DNA of 64,000 nucleotides, taken from contig CAVNZM010000002.1 of NCBI GenBank assembly GCA_963693365.1, positions 16,182,001 through 16,246,000 on the forward strand, in the 5' to 3' direction. The position numbers were made by a program, and so were the translations under genes. Source of the stretch: Amoebidium appalachense. Its lineage: Eukaryota > Ichthyosporea. The notes beneath the pieces are model-generated. The model did not search any database and was not told where the DNA came from. It saw only the letters and a program-made list of their open reading frames with translations. Below are positions 44,121-57,600 of the stretch, one piece after another (the stretch's first letter is position 1; every line of letters begins with the position of its first letter).

Positions 44121-47100
44121 AAGTGAGATGATGTGAAAACACAAACTGCGTACCAGTAAGAAAAAGAAAAGTCAAATGCCTGACTGAAACGACGTTTAAT
44201 TATGGGGTTTGGAGATCAAAGAAGAGACCGCGTGCCAAACAGGGCATAAGAAAGTTTCGTCACAAACGCAACAAGTCTAATTGAGACGGCTGAATTCTAT
44301 AAAATCTATAACTGCTGTGAGTAGGCCATAAATTATCACTATTTCTATAACTGCTGCGAGAATCCCTAACACACGAGTAATGCAAATGAAAAACTTTGGA
44401 AGTGCTGTGCTCTGCAGAAGGCTGCGTTGATGTGGTGGCTCCCACAAACACGTAGGAGAGGTGAATTTTCAGTGCCTAAGTCGCAGTTTGAGCTATGAAC
44501 AATTTAACTGGGTGCTGGTGAGCAAAGCATAAAATACCACTGAAACCAGACATAAGAAAGGGAAGTTGCAACTGTCTCGTTTGCTGTTGGGCTCGGGACA
44601 GAAACGAGGCCTTTTTCGAAAGAGCGCCCTGTCCAGCAGCCTGTCACAGACCTACACGAATGGTTACTGAAACTCCCCACTGATCGTGCCTCTGCCGGAA
44701 ATTTAGAGCAACTCAAACTGCTATCAGGCATTGAAAAACATAATGATTCTAATAAATTGGGCTCTCAAATTAGCATTCAAAATTAGATACAGAAATACCA
44801 CTATAAGCGTCTGCTATTCAAAATTTTGAAATAAATGTTGATTTAAGCAAAAATCAGACACAAGTTTTCACGCCATTGGAATTCGTTTGACCAGTGCTTT
44901 TTAAACATTCTGCAAATTGTGTTTTTCTGTGTGGCTAGATGCAGTTTCTCCGGGTTATCTAGCGGCCGGGCCCGTTGGGATTGTTTTTTAGCTCAGATTT
45001 GGTCTGCATTGCTCTTTTAGAGGCTGACTTGCTTGCTGTGCCTAGGTAGGTTTTGAGGGGGGCCTGTTGGGAAGCAGCAGTAATGATGTCTAGATCTTCT
45101 TGCGGAGTGTGGTCTGGTCAACATCGATGCATATGACTAGTTGGAGCAAACTAGTTTCACGCATACACGTACACTTAAGGTTTTGCCCGCTGGTGTCCTT
45201 TGTCACTTGTCGCTTTATTTTTATTTCGTAGCTTCGGCTTTTTCAGTTCTATTGGTGGGTATGTAAGTTGTGGCTGCCCCTTGCCTTCATCAACGGATCA
45301 ACAAAACCGAGTCAAAAGAAAAAATTGGAAGCAAATGATACCTTTTCCTTGAGTGGCTCAAACCATTATCGGTTCTGGGGAGATACAGCAAAAAGATCTA
45401 GCTAACAGGTCATTGGATAACAGCTGGCGCTGCACTGCGGCTCTAGATCTGACAAGATGTCCGAGTGATCCATTAGTCTGGAAATGTTTATTATTGGATA
45501 ACAGGAACGGATAACCGTTTTTAAAGATATTAACCAATCGTTTTGTAGGATACTCAGATGATGTGAACCGGCACCCGCATGCGCCATGAAGGGGCCCTCT
45601 TGTAGCTAAACTTTGTTACTCGAGGCCTGCCAGTCGGACTCAAGCCGAGTGTTGTTGCACCCAATAAAACAGCTGTTATACTGCAGTTAAAACAGCTGTT
45701 ATACTGCAGTTATTCAAACTAGCCTGCAACCGTACAACCACTGTTAGCAGCACCCAGTAGCGCTGTGAATATTCGATCTTCGAAGCATGTATGACCGACA
45801 TCTGCAGTCAGTTGAGTTAGAAGGGATGCAGTAGAGCTCGCATGCATGCCCCCTGCAGGCCCCCGTGGCCAGCAATCAAAGGGCGCATAGGTGTAGCCTA
45901 CCTAATGCATATACACCATAAAGCAGCGCTAGAATTATTGTTTCATAGTCAACAGCCCACGAGCTCCCGGGAGTCGTATTGTTCCTCGAGCGCTAGCTCC
46001 TCCGAATCCGCCCCCGGTATCCTCGACGCATAGGCATGGGCGACACGTAGTATACTATGTATAGTATTAGTAGCATACATATTTAGCTAGCGCTACTAGG
46101 TGCTGCTAGCATGTGTGGCCTCTTCTATTACAATCGTAGTGTTTAGTGACCACGGCGGTGGCCCACTTAGTCCGGCCCCCATGCTCCCTATGCACCAACT
46201 TTGGTGCCAAGGCCACACTTCCTCCTCTGTGCTCTGACCTTCTTACTGCACATGTGCACGTGTACACACCGTTGCACGCACAGTCACACGGACACACACG
46301 CACACACACACACGCACACACACACACACACGCGCACGCCCCCACCCGCGCACACGGATGCTGGCGGCGAGCACACACACACACACACACACACACACGG
46401 ACACACACACGGACACGCTGTACGCACGGGCGTGCGGGTGTGCGGGCATGCACACACACACACACGCACAGTAAACAGAGACAGGACTCGAACAGGTCTG
46501 TAACTCGTGCACGCAGGCACGCACGCATACATCTGCATGCACAGACACGTGCATGCAGACACGCACTCGCACGCAGGCACACATACGCATAGTCTATACA
46601 CCCGCACACTTACGGACACGCTCACAGACTGCCCAGAATATGCCTAATTTTCGTAATGGCACGTATTATGATGTGCGTGCACACACGTGGCGCATTCCAT
46701 TTTTTCTCTCTTCCTCCCTGCTATCCTCCCCCCCCCCCCCCCAGCCCTCTCTCTCGCTCTTTATCTGCCTCCCCCCTCTCCCCCCCCCCCCCCCCCCCCG
46801 CCGCCCCCCTCCCCCCCTCCCCCTCTCCTACCTACCCCCCCCCCCCCCCCCCCCCCCCGTCGCTCTCGCGTAAACAAAGCGTGCATGATTTCATTACCAA
46901 CAACTTGACTCAGTAGCGCTGGTCGAGACGAAGGTGAAAAGAGTGTTGGTGGTGGTGGTGGTGGGGGGGGGGGGGGGGGGGAGGGGGGGGAAGGGGACCT
47001 CGGAGGCTCGGAGTTGCACAGCGGGGGGAGCCGTCAGACTTCTCGTGGCGGGGAAGGGGGGAAGGGGGGGGGGAGACCCACCACCCCACCCAAGAGGTCG

Positions 47101-48601
47101 TGGGGGGGGGGGGGGGGGAGGGATGGGATCCACCACCCCGGCAGTCAGGGGGAGGGAGGGGGGGGGGGGGACTCAACACCCTCTCGAGCAGTTTGGCCCC
47201 CCCCCGGGGCCCCCCTAGGTGGGGAAGGGGAGGGGGGAAGGGGGGCCTACCAGAGGGGACCTGACTATTTACTACTGCTCCTCCCCCCCCCCCCCCCCCC
47301 CCCCCCCCCCCTTTTCGAATTCAAAAAAGCAAAGTTTCTTACTCTATGAAGTACCATATAGACTAAGAAGAGAATTAATTGCTTTTATTTGAGTTCCCCG
47401 CTTTTATTAAAATATTTTTTTTGGTCGGGCTCCAATGGGCTCCTCTAGGACGCTCGGCATCAGCGCGTGCGCACGCGCACGTGTGTGTGTGCGTGTGCGC
47501 GAGTGCCTGTGTGTGTGCGTGCATGCACGTGTGCACGCGTGTGCGGCCCATGTATACCTACGTGTCAGCTGCAGGCAGCAGACTCGAGCTCACTCCGCTA
47601 ACATTCTCACCGGACGCTCTCGCAGTGCTGGTGGCAGACAAGCTTGGCAGTCTGCAGTCAGCAGCTGGCAGAGAAGCTGGCAGACAGCCTGGCAGACAGC
47701 AGCAGACCGCAGCATTTGCGTGGCAACTTGATTACATGATTATGATGCCCGCTTAGCCAACCGGCTCAGAAAAAGTACTAATTTGGCAGGTACTAATGTC
47801 CAAATTAAGCAAGTTATGATGGCTCAATTTGATTGGCTATTTCTTGGCGCCAACACAGCTAAAGTGCCGCACAAAAAAGTTGAACAAGGTGTGGTTTCCT
47901 CAGAAGCTTGAGAGAAGGGTGAAACCTCTCAGTCTAACTTTTAGGTGTGTGAGAGGTATAGCAGATACGCGATAAATCATAAGAAAAGGTGCTAAAAGAA
48001 ACATGGTTAACACTGTTTAAACAGGAATCCTGTCTTCTTGAGCCAACTGCTACATAGCTGGTCGGCTCAACATCCCGCTCTTCGAGGTAAACTTGCCTGT
48101 GCATCTAACTTTCTGGATGCATACATCTCCTGGGCGAGATTCTTGTATTCGGTCGTCTTTTTGGCCTGTAGGATGTAGATCTGTTATGGATTCGAAGAAT
48201 TTGATCAACGGGCATGGATCCTGACTCTCTGTTTTTGCTCACGAAGTCGAGCTCTTTCTGTTACCCATTGCTTTCTGATCTTTTCGCCATGGAACCTAAC
48301 ACCTGCACACAAATAGCTTCAATTTCGGTTCGGCTGTCGATTGGAATGGTTTTGAGCATGTTTTGCTGTATCTTGTCGGCAATGTGCTTATCATTTTCGC
48401 TGTGGCTGTTAAGAGGGAGGTTGGTGAGAGTGCAAGTTAGAACGTTGTTCTTGGGAGAAGGTCTGTAGGCCTACCCTTGGTTACTGAGAAAGACTCTGCT
48501 TTCTGGTTCCTCCACACCGGCTTTTTGCTGAACCTCGTTGTGTCAACTTAAGCAGAAACACCAACACTGCTGGAAAATCAACAGTAACAAGGTGCTGTGG
48601 A
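44121..48601. other. Intergenic region, no supported gene
   Basis: 44121-46100 is AT-balanced unique DNA, including a 23-bp tandem duplication. 46240-46625 is rich in CA/CGCACA repeats. 46728-46860 is interrupted poly-C and 46950-47300 carries alternating G-rich and C-rich tracts. Frames at 47560-47756 (SPDALAVLVADKLGSLQSAA) and 48214-48468 have ordinary composition but no recognised domain. Any could be an unconfirmed 5' exon of the KH gene. Confidence 0.45.
45665..45710. repeat. 23-bp perfect tandem duplication containing a palindrome
   Basis: Two identical adjacent 23-base copies (45665-45687, 45688-45710). Each contains AACAGCTGTT, a perfect palindrome with the E-box core CAGCTG, and a CTGCAG palindrome. 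Confidence 0.9.
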
Positions 48602-48928
48602 TTGTCGACAGCTCATCCACCAAGCACTTCAGCCACCACTTTCTTTGCTGCTAGACCAAGGATCCGGATACCCAAGATGGGCCAGCCGAAGGTGACAGGT
48701 GGGTGGTTTACTCTCTTTGAGCCACCTTCTTTTGCCTTTCCCGTTTCCCCCGTTGTTCACTTTGTCGTTTTATCAAGCACTTCAGGTATAACTTCAACCC
48801 CAAGGATACCCAAGCTGGGCCAGCCGAAGGTGACGGATGGGTCTGATGGGTCTATTGTTCTCTTTGAGCTGCCTTCTTCTGCTTTTCGCTCTCCTCACGT
48901 TGCCAAGTTTGTTGTTTCCATGTGTTAA
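48602..48928 (+). other. ORF with a frame-preserving internal duplication
   Basis: A 108-codon open frame in which about 150 bases occur twice. Both copies encode IPK(M/L)GQPKVT, then an F-rich stretch (LFEPPSFAF / LFELPSSAF) and end in FVV. Differences include indels in multiples of three, so the frame survives. There is no ATG at the very start and no known domain. It lies 690 bases before the KH gene start on the same strand and could be an upstream exon or a separate short gene. Confidence 0.35.
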
Positions 48929-49617
48929 AGAGGTAGCTCGTGTACGTGTAGGGTGGTGTTATTTGTTTACTTGAAGGCTTTCTGGTTTCACTAAGGTTAG
49001 GCACTTTGAGTAACATACTAAATTGTTTGTTGCCTTAACAACCCCTTCTCTTCATCTTGTTCCCTGCCAGATCTCTTACAGATTTTTGGGAATCTCTGAT
49101 GGTCTCCCTTGGTTACCCGTTCCTTCGATTATCGTGGTTAGACTATAAAACACCTTCGAACGTCCTTCTTTCCCTCTGGGGTGCTTATCTACTACCCTCA
49201 CATCACCTCAAGCTTTCATGGGCTAGCATATTGACTTCTGTAACCCTGCCTGGGTTCATCGCTCTTTTAGATTTTTTTTGCCAGTATTGAAATCTTGGTA
49301 TTTCTATGTGAGCCGACCACGTTACCCTCCTCCCCTCCGGCTCATCATCCATCAAAAAGACAAAGATACACTTCGACTCATTTTACCGCCATCTCTCACT
49401 TGCTATTTGACCACCTCCCTTTAAGGCATGTTGCATTATTAGGTTTTAAAGAAAGGTCCTGGAGGGATTTTAAACGTACTTCAGGTTTGGTTTCGCGCCT
49501 CTCCGTCGTGTCAGGTTTCTGAAACATGATTTGTATGCAAGTGCTTTTGTTAATTGCCCTCTGGTTCGGCAAACACGTACAGCAGCTAGCAAACCACCTC
49601 TGCTTTTGTCTGCTTCA

Positions 49618-51564
49618 ATGCACGGTCCACCCCTTGATGGCGGCCATGCGGGAAACACGTTGGCAGCTACCACAGCAGACCGAATTCTTCGGTTTTACAT
49701 TCCAGATGAGCTTTGCGGGTTGCTGATAGGAAGATCAGGACAGACAATCAGGTGAATCTGTTTGCTGTGGGTATACATGTTGAGTTTGTTTGCCGCGTGG
49801 TTTCTTGTTGATTAGAGAAGTACTGAAATGTTTGCTCTCACATATGGCCGTGGTTTTCTATTTTTTGTTGGTTTTTTTCCCCTCTGCCCCTTGAACCCTG
49901 CTGGTCTTTGGCCATGACGGGTTGACTTGCCTTTAGCTAAAAAGCTAAGGATGGGTTGGGAACCACACGCTTTTGCTTAGGGGTAGGAAAACTCCTAAAT
50001 ATTGGCGCTGTTGAAGCATCTCTTTCCTGCACGATTGTTGTGATTTCTGTCCGTCTTGTTGTTTCTGTAGTTTTTAATGTAATGTCTTTGCTTCCATACT
50101 TGCAACCCTCTAATGCCCCCCCCCCCCCCCCCTCCCCCCCCCCCTCCCCCCCCTCCCCTCCCTCCCCCCCTCCCCCCCCCCCCCCCACACGTTACGTTGA
50201 AAGAGTCGAGAGAAGAAAAGAAACTTTATAGATGAAGAAGGACAAACACGCAGGAAAAGACGGTGAAGACTGGCCAAATCAAGCTATAAAAAGAAAGCTG
50301 CTGAGTACATGTGCAGACTATGTCTCCAAAGTGCTCAGTAATAGTTCAACTCGACAAAGCCTTCTCGTTGTCTTCTTTTTATCACCCTTTGGTTTTTACA
50401 TTACCCCCCACCCACGCACGCTTCCTCCCCTTCCCCCATGACGACTGTCCATTTCCCACTCTGTTCGTGTCTGTGGTTACCTGGTGGAGGTATTCTGACG
50501 TTTTTCCCTTTCAGTGCTGTTCACGCGGTGTTAGGTTCTTCCTAGCTGGGGCTTTGTTCTAATGTTTTTGGTTATGTGGGTTACTGCATGCATACTGTTC
50601 TTCTCGTCTTTGCATCGTTATGAAAATTGTATACTCCTCTTTTCTTCATACTCCCCTACCCATCCAACGACTCCATATATTTATTGATGTTTAACCCCCC
50701 CCCCCCCCTCCCCCCCCCCCCCCCCCCCCCCCAGCACCAACATTTTTTAACTTTCCTGGGTTTGACTGAATCAGACCGCAGATTGCATTGCTTTTGATTT
50801 TCTTGAGTACATATTCTTCCTCTAGCAACTCTATTTGCTGACATGTTGGTCACACAACGGTATCATGTGTTGTACAAAAAAACTTTATGTATCTGGTACT
50901 CAGCCCGTCTTGATGTGGATATACACAGGAAATCGGAAACGAGCAAAGGTGGACGGAACATGATGTACGTTGTTTTGCTTGCAGTCAATTTTTTTGCTAC
51001 ATGTTTGCCGATGGGACTCTGAGACCTGTACAGTGTATGGCGGGAAGGATAGATTGGGAATGGCGGACTCGATGGTCATATCAGCCACGAAAATGAGGCA
51101 CACGATCTGAAGAAGCCCAATAGGCTGCTTGACAGAAAACGAGCTTCCTATCTATAAATAATATGTGAAGGATTAGCATTTCTGCATCAGTGGGAGTTCT
51201 TGCCATTCCCGCCAGTCTTTTTTTCCCAAGACAAATCGTGTTCTGTATGGAACGAGTTTGCTGAGGGGTTATTGGTGGGATGTAACTAAATGATGGTGCT
51301 ACGGCAGAAGTGAAATAAATGTGGCCCTGGCTTGACCCATTGCTTTGGGGTATGTTTTTATAATTTGTTGTTGCACTTGCACTAAAGTGCGCACATCACA
51401 GGGCACTGGAGGAGGAAACATCAACCAACATCCACGTGGCAAAGGACTCCGAGCGAGTTGCTTCAGCCCCACCATGCTCAAAACTCATCACTATCGAGGG
51501 GGATCTACCCAGCCGCACTGATGCATGCAACAAGATTACTACAATTCTCCTCGAAGTAGGTTTA

Positions 51565-51610
<46 letters not shown>

Positions 51611-54600
51611 ACACACTGCCCCTCTCCCCCCCCCCCCCCCCCCCCCCCCCCTGCCCTCCCCGGGGGGTTTCCCCTATTAGCGTAAGGAGAACACATAAGC
51701 AAACCAGCAACAGCACAGCAAAAACTCAGCTACAACTAAAACTGAAAGCACAAGTGAGCATTTATTCCCCCCTCCCACTCCACCCACTCCCACCCACGCA
51801 CCGTTCAGCCTCTTCAACTGTTCCCGAGTTTCGTTTGGTGGGCTTTTAGTTTATGGCTACTCAGACGTTGATCCTTGTTGCCCACAATTGCACGATGGCA
51901 AAACATTAACCAGTGATTGTCTTTCAGGGATTGCGACCCAGGCTACCAACATTCTTGCGCCCGGAGGATGCCAGCTTTGAAGACTTTTTCATCCCCAATT
52001 GGGCAGTTAGCCTGCTGATTGGACCCAACGGAAGCACCATTAGGCTCATCGAAGCGAGCTTCAATGTCAGAATTACCGTGAGTCTCCTCCACCGGATATC
52101 AGAACGCTTCATCACTCTGCCTGAATCATGGTGTATCAAGTGGAGTTGGGCTAGCTTGTTCCCTGCGAGACTTTGTGCTTCTGTCGTATAGAACCGATCA
52201 TGTGATCGATTTAATCGGCCTCACTGCAGTGCTTTGCATATATGAACCGTTAGCAGGAAATCAGCAGTACATTAATCTTTTATGGCATAGCTCTGACACT
52301 CCATACTTGTGCTTTAGATTGGCCTCGATCAGGAACCTCGGCCGAACACCTACGAGCGCCGGATCACCATGGCCGGCCATAAAGAAGCCATCCCTCTCTG
52401 TGTGGATTACCTCGACACGTTCATCAGGGTACGTACACGTGTGCTATGGTGGTGTAAACTTCACGGTTGCTGGTTGGCTATGGTTGCACATATATAAGCC
52501 CCTCACCCCCCCCCCCCCCCCTCCCCCCCACCCCCCCCTTTCTGTGGCTTGGACTTTGTGCATGGTTTGGAACTATGAAACTCGATCCCCCCCCCCCCCC
52601 CCCCTTCCCCCTTCTGGGCACGGATTTTTAAGTAAAAAAGCAAGAAGCATCCTGTCACCACTTACATGTACACACATGCAGAGCCAGTCATTTGCATCTG
52701 CAGTAACATCGGGATGTTTGTGGGTCTAGCTTGATCGCTGATCAACGGTTGCAGGGTGTGTGGAGTGCACACCAACAGCGCGAGGGGCCGCCACCGCCGC
52801 TGACCTGTCAAGTGGTACGGCCAGCGCGACCCATGGGTGCTCCCATGACGAGTCCGACCACCCCCATATCGCCCGCGTTCATGCCTCAGGTAATCTTGTG
52901 TGTTTGCATGCACATGTACATCGGTTAGGGTTATGCCTTATAAAACGAGTAACTTTTAGGCATTGCAGAAGGTGAATATGCTCACAAATGTGCTTATGCC
53001 TCTTGCTTGCAATCGCATCACCATTAATCTAGCTGCCTTTCAGAGCTTGTGTAAGTGGCTATGCATTTTCCGATAAGAGGAAGTGATTGGATAGTGGCTG
53101 CCTTATATGATGTTTCAGGGTCACTAGCTGATACTGGATGCATCGCTCGGTCATTCTGTGATTAGAACAGTGAGTTAACGGCAGTGTTTGCCCACACAGA
53201 AACCGGAACCGCGCAAGAGTAATCCCTCTGGGTTCGCTGCTAAGATCACCATCCTCCGACCTAGACGGCATTCAGGTGTGTATAGTGATATTTGAACGGG
53301 TTGTGAGTAGGTCTGATCGTCTGGTGTTGTGGATCTACTATTTCTGATTTGTGGGTCTTGACTTTCGTGCCTTGCCACTTGCACCTTTTCGATGTTGTTC
53401 TACAGCACTAACCAGCTTGCTACCTGACAACAGAGGATACTGTTGGGTTGGGCAGCCACGTGTCAACCTGGGGCGGACCTGGCTATGCCGGCAGCACAAA
53501 CGGCACGTTCTTTCCTGAGACACTGACTGGATTGCCATGTCCGGACGGCTACACATATCCTCCTACCCATGAAAACAACAAAGCAACAAAAACCAACCGC
53601 ATGTCCCTTCCAGGCAAGAAACATCCACGTGGAGCCACCTCGCCGACCGATCCATTGAGCACCACTCATGCGCAACGCAATCGTCAGACATGGTCGATGA
53701 GAGAGGCCCAAAACACAAAGGGTGAACCGAACACTGCTGTATACACTTCCGGTCCGAAGAGTTCTCAGGCAGCACCAGTTGAGAACAGTGGGGGCTTGAG
53801 CGATTGGGGTTCTGGAGCAATCACAACGGGTTGGACTGAAAAACCCGAAGGCGCAACGGGCTGGTCAGAGACATCGGCACCCACAACCGGTTGGACCGAG
53901 AATTCCAAACACGATACGATCCCACACCATGCAAACTGGCCAAAAACGACGGAGCACACCACTTTTGCATCAAAATCACCACGAGTGCCAGAAGATACCA
54001 ACACTACGCACAATACAGGGCAGTCTGCCATGCCTGAGAGTGTGCATGTACCAGCCCCAACGGGCCGCCTTCCCCCTGCGTCAAAGCACCCTCGAGCACG
54101 CGCCACACAATGTTATCCCACACCCACAAACCAAGCGCGTAACCGACAGTCGTACCCACCAGCAAAGAATGAGGTGCACTTTGCCCCAGGAACCAGGGGC
54201 GAGTCACATGATGATGATTCTCCTACGAAATCGCGACGTCATTCAGCGCGCCAGCCATCGTTGCAGCACCAACACCAGCCTAGTATGGCTCCACAGCCCT
54301 CACCCGCCACGGCAGACCACCTTCGAACTGGGTTGGCGCAAGAGCCTTTGGCATCGCCCAAAAGCCCAAGGACCAGACGTTTTCCCGAACATCGTCGTGC
54401 TATGGCTACCAAGTCATCAACCCCAACACCTTGCCCGTCCGGACCACTAGCACCATCGGCAGATGCCCCCCCATCTCTACCTCACCGGGCACAGTCACCG
54501 ACCCGAGGGTCGAAATTAACCCCAAGTCCACTTGTGTTGCCGGCCGACCACCCGAAGGCGCCCACCCCCCGTCAACTATCACCAGCTCGCCGATCGGCGT

Positions 54601-57600
54601 CGCCTACCCGCAACAAAGCATCACCAAACATCATGCACGGATCACCGTCAGCACCCCGCCAGTCACAACCACCCCGCCGCCCCCTGTCCTATCCGCACCC
54701 TCGTTCTACAGTCACCCGCTCCAACAGTGCACCCAAGGGAACATCTGCACCACGCCCCAAGAGTGTTGGTGTCCTGTCTGGTTACTCGTCAACGGACGCT
54801 CGGGCCATTGCGGCACATCTCGTGCCGATATACCCGGGTCAAAGTACACAGGAAACAGGCGGAAACTACAGCCCGACTCGTATTGAAGCGATGCCCGCCA
54901 ACATGCAAGTTCCGTGCGTCCCACTGTTCTCAGTTGCCAACGGGGGCATGCCGCAAATCCAGTACCTCCCCCAGGTGTCACCCGCTATTTTTTCACCGCC
55001 ACATGCCTATGCACCAACCATCAACCCTAGAAGCCCATCGTCCGCCCATCCTCCCTACTTCATGAACATGGTGCCTGCACCTACCGCGGACATGCCAACG
55101 CTTGTGTACGTCACGTCACAGAACCCATCACCAGTTTTCGTCCCTCTTAATCGAGACACTGCGCCACAAGCACCCAAAACAGCCACACAAGACCAGGCTA
55201 GTGCTCCTCAAAAGGACAGCAACCATATGTCCTCCCCCACCAAGAAGTACCCCGTGTGGGTTCCAAGCAAGGAGCAGCAAGCATCTCCCCGCCAGCCACC
55301 TCGCCAGCGCGAGAAAAAGATGACCGAGATGGGTATTCCAATCTCCAAGTATCTGTATGACAGCTTTACTGCCCAAGGTACCACCTTCCCCCTCCCCCCT
55401 CCCCCCCCCCCCCTCCCCCCCCCCAACCAACCCCCCTCCCTCCCCCCCCCCCCCCCCCAACCAACCCCCCTCCCCTCCCCCCCCCCCCCCCCCCCCCCCC
55501 AGGCCCGTCCCCTTACCCCGTCCCTTTCCTTACCACACACACACAATATTCCTTGGCGCCTCTTCTGCGATGTTCTCACCCGTCTTCATCTCATCATGCT
55601 TTCTATGTATGGTCAAGACTATCCCCTTCTTTAGCCCGTCCGTGCATTATATTCTTCCGGTTACCTCACTCGCCTCGACCCAATCCCTTCCTGGTGCCCC
55701 TTCCCCGAAGAAGACACCGTGTGTGTGGGTTTTTTTTTTTTTTTTTTTTTTTTTTTTGCCGCCGCGCGCGGGGGGGGTGTTGTTGACAGGTGGTACGAAA
55801 AGGTTCTGCTATACTGCACCGCGTTGCAGATAAAGATCGATACATGGAAGCCAGACGTTTAAGCTATTCCATGTAGTGTGTTGCCTGTCATGCAGGCGGA
55901 GATGTATCTCACACAGTGTGGTTTCCACAGGCAGCCTCCTGCGACAGGAACTGCTGGGCATTGCCATTGTTAATGGCCAGCAACTGCAGCTCAGTGTGGA
56001 TGTAAGTCCCTTTTTGCCCCAGGCAATCCTTTGATGCATCTCTGTGACCAATTTGTAAAAGTATTAAATGAAATCATTTGCTCCTTTGCATAAACGTTGG
56101 ACGTGCTAACTGGAAACATACATGCAGCTCGATATACGATAGTATTTCCAGTGCCGCAGCCTCGTATAGACACTAATGCGCAGCTAGTCCGAATGCTCGT
56201 ATACTCAGTTAAATTTCTCGCCAGCTTCCAAAGACGTCAGATGGAGTGCCTGCCATCAACCTCAAGGGAGAGCCATCCCTTGTTATGGCAGCATCCGACC
56301 GTGTGCGACTGTATCTGCAGCAGGTATGACCTGCTCATCCCTCTGCAACATGCACATCGATGTATGTGAGGCGCTCGTCAGGATTGCACAAACAGGCAAA
56401 GACCAAGAGGTTGAAGAATTCGGAAAACAACATGATGATGATGCACAACGAAGGTTTAGACTCCTTTGCCAGAGGGAAAAAGAGGGGTGGAGCCGACCAG
56501 GGGGGGGGGGGGGAGGGGGGGAGGTGGTTGGGGGAGGGGGGGGGGGGGGGGGGGGGGGGGGACATAGTGGTGGTGAACAGGGGCAGACATCAGTATTTGC
56601 AGGCATGAACTTTTGCAGATTATAGAACGAGCCAATCAGCCTCCCAGCTTAGAAGGGAGAAACTGACTTGAGCAAGAAGGGAGAAACGGACTTGTGCAAG
56701 CTTGTGGATGTCCGTTACAGTGATGTGTGCCTGTGTATCTGGCAGCCTATTATTGTGCACACGTTGATATTTGATGAAATGCAGATGTTTGGCGAGGGCT
56801 ACGAGAAGAAGAAGGCAGCTGTGCCAAACCCAGATCCAACAAAGGTTGCAGGTATGTAATTTTTTTACCATAGGCAATACCACGTACACGTAGACTTGGG
56901 TGAGGTCAGCTTTGAGGGGATGAGGAGTCGTAAACGTACTGCCCAAACAATATATCAACCGGCACCGCCCTCCCTCGCTGTGGAAAGGCACACATACCCA
57001 TAAGCAGGCGGTGCACGCACACACATGTGCGTGGACATACATATGCACATGCACATGCCCACTGGTGTTTCATTGCTATCTTCTGCAACATGGAGTAAAA
57101 AAATTCCCAACGTTCAGACGTACACCATAAAACCAGCGTAGGACAGTGCAAGCAGAAATGCACAGAGGAGGCCAGGAACACCACATACAAAAACTAACAC
57201 ATCACACCACCGGCCGTGCAGGTGTGTCCGTCGCTGCTACCGCCAAAGAGTCTACCGAGACCAAATCTGACCATGAGGGACACACGGACGGCCCTCCCGT
57301 TTACACAGGTAACAACCCCCCCCCCCCCCCCTTTCCCCCCTCTTCTTTCGTCCTCGTCTGTGATGTGTCTCCATGTGTAGCACTGGCGTGTGCATGCATA
57401 ACATCTCTGCATGCTGTTCCACTATCCCTCCTTCCTTGCCCACACCCCTGCTTGCTCATTCTCGCTCGCTTCTTGAGAAGTTTCGTGGGGCCAGTGATCC
57501 TACTGTGGGGTGCCTCGAGTACCCTTAGCATTCACTGGCTGTATTCTGCAACCCCCCCCCCCCCCATCCCCCCTCCCCCCCCCCCCCCCCCCCCCGGCCT

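Noticed and set aside
46146-46625. Coding exon on either strand in the CA-rich region
   Set aside because: Open frames are His/Thr or Cys/Val-rich translations of CA/GT-type repeats; only the first 100 bases are unique, with no domain.
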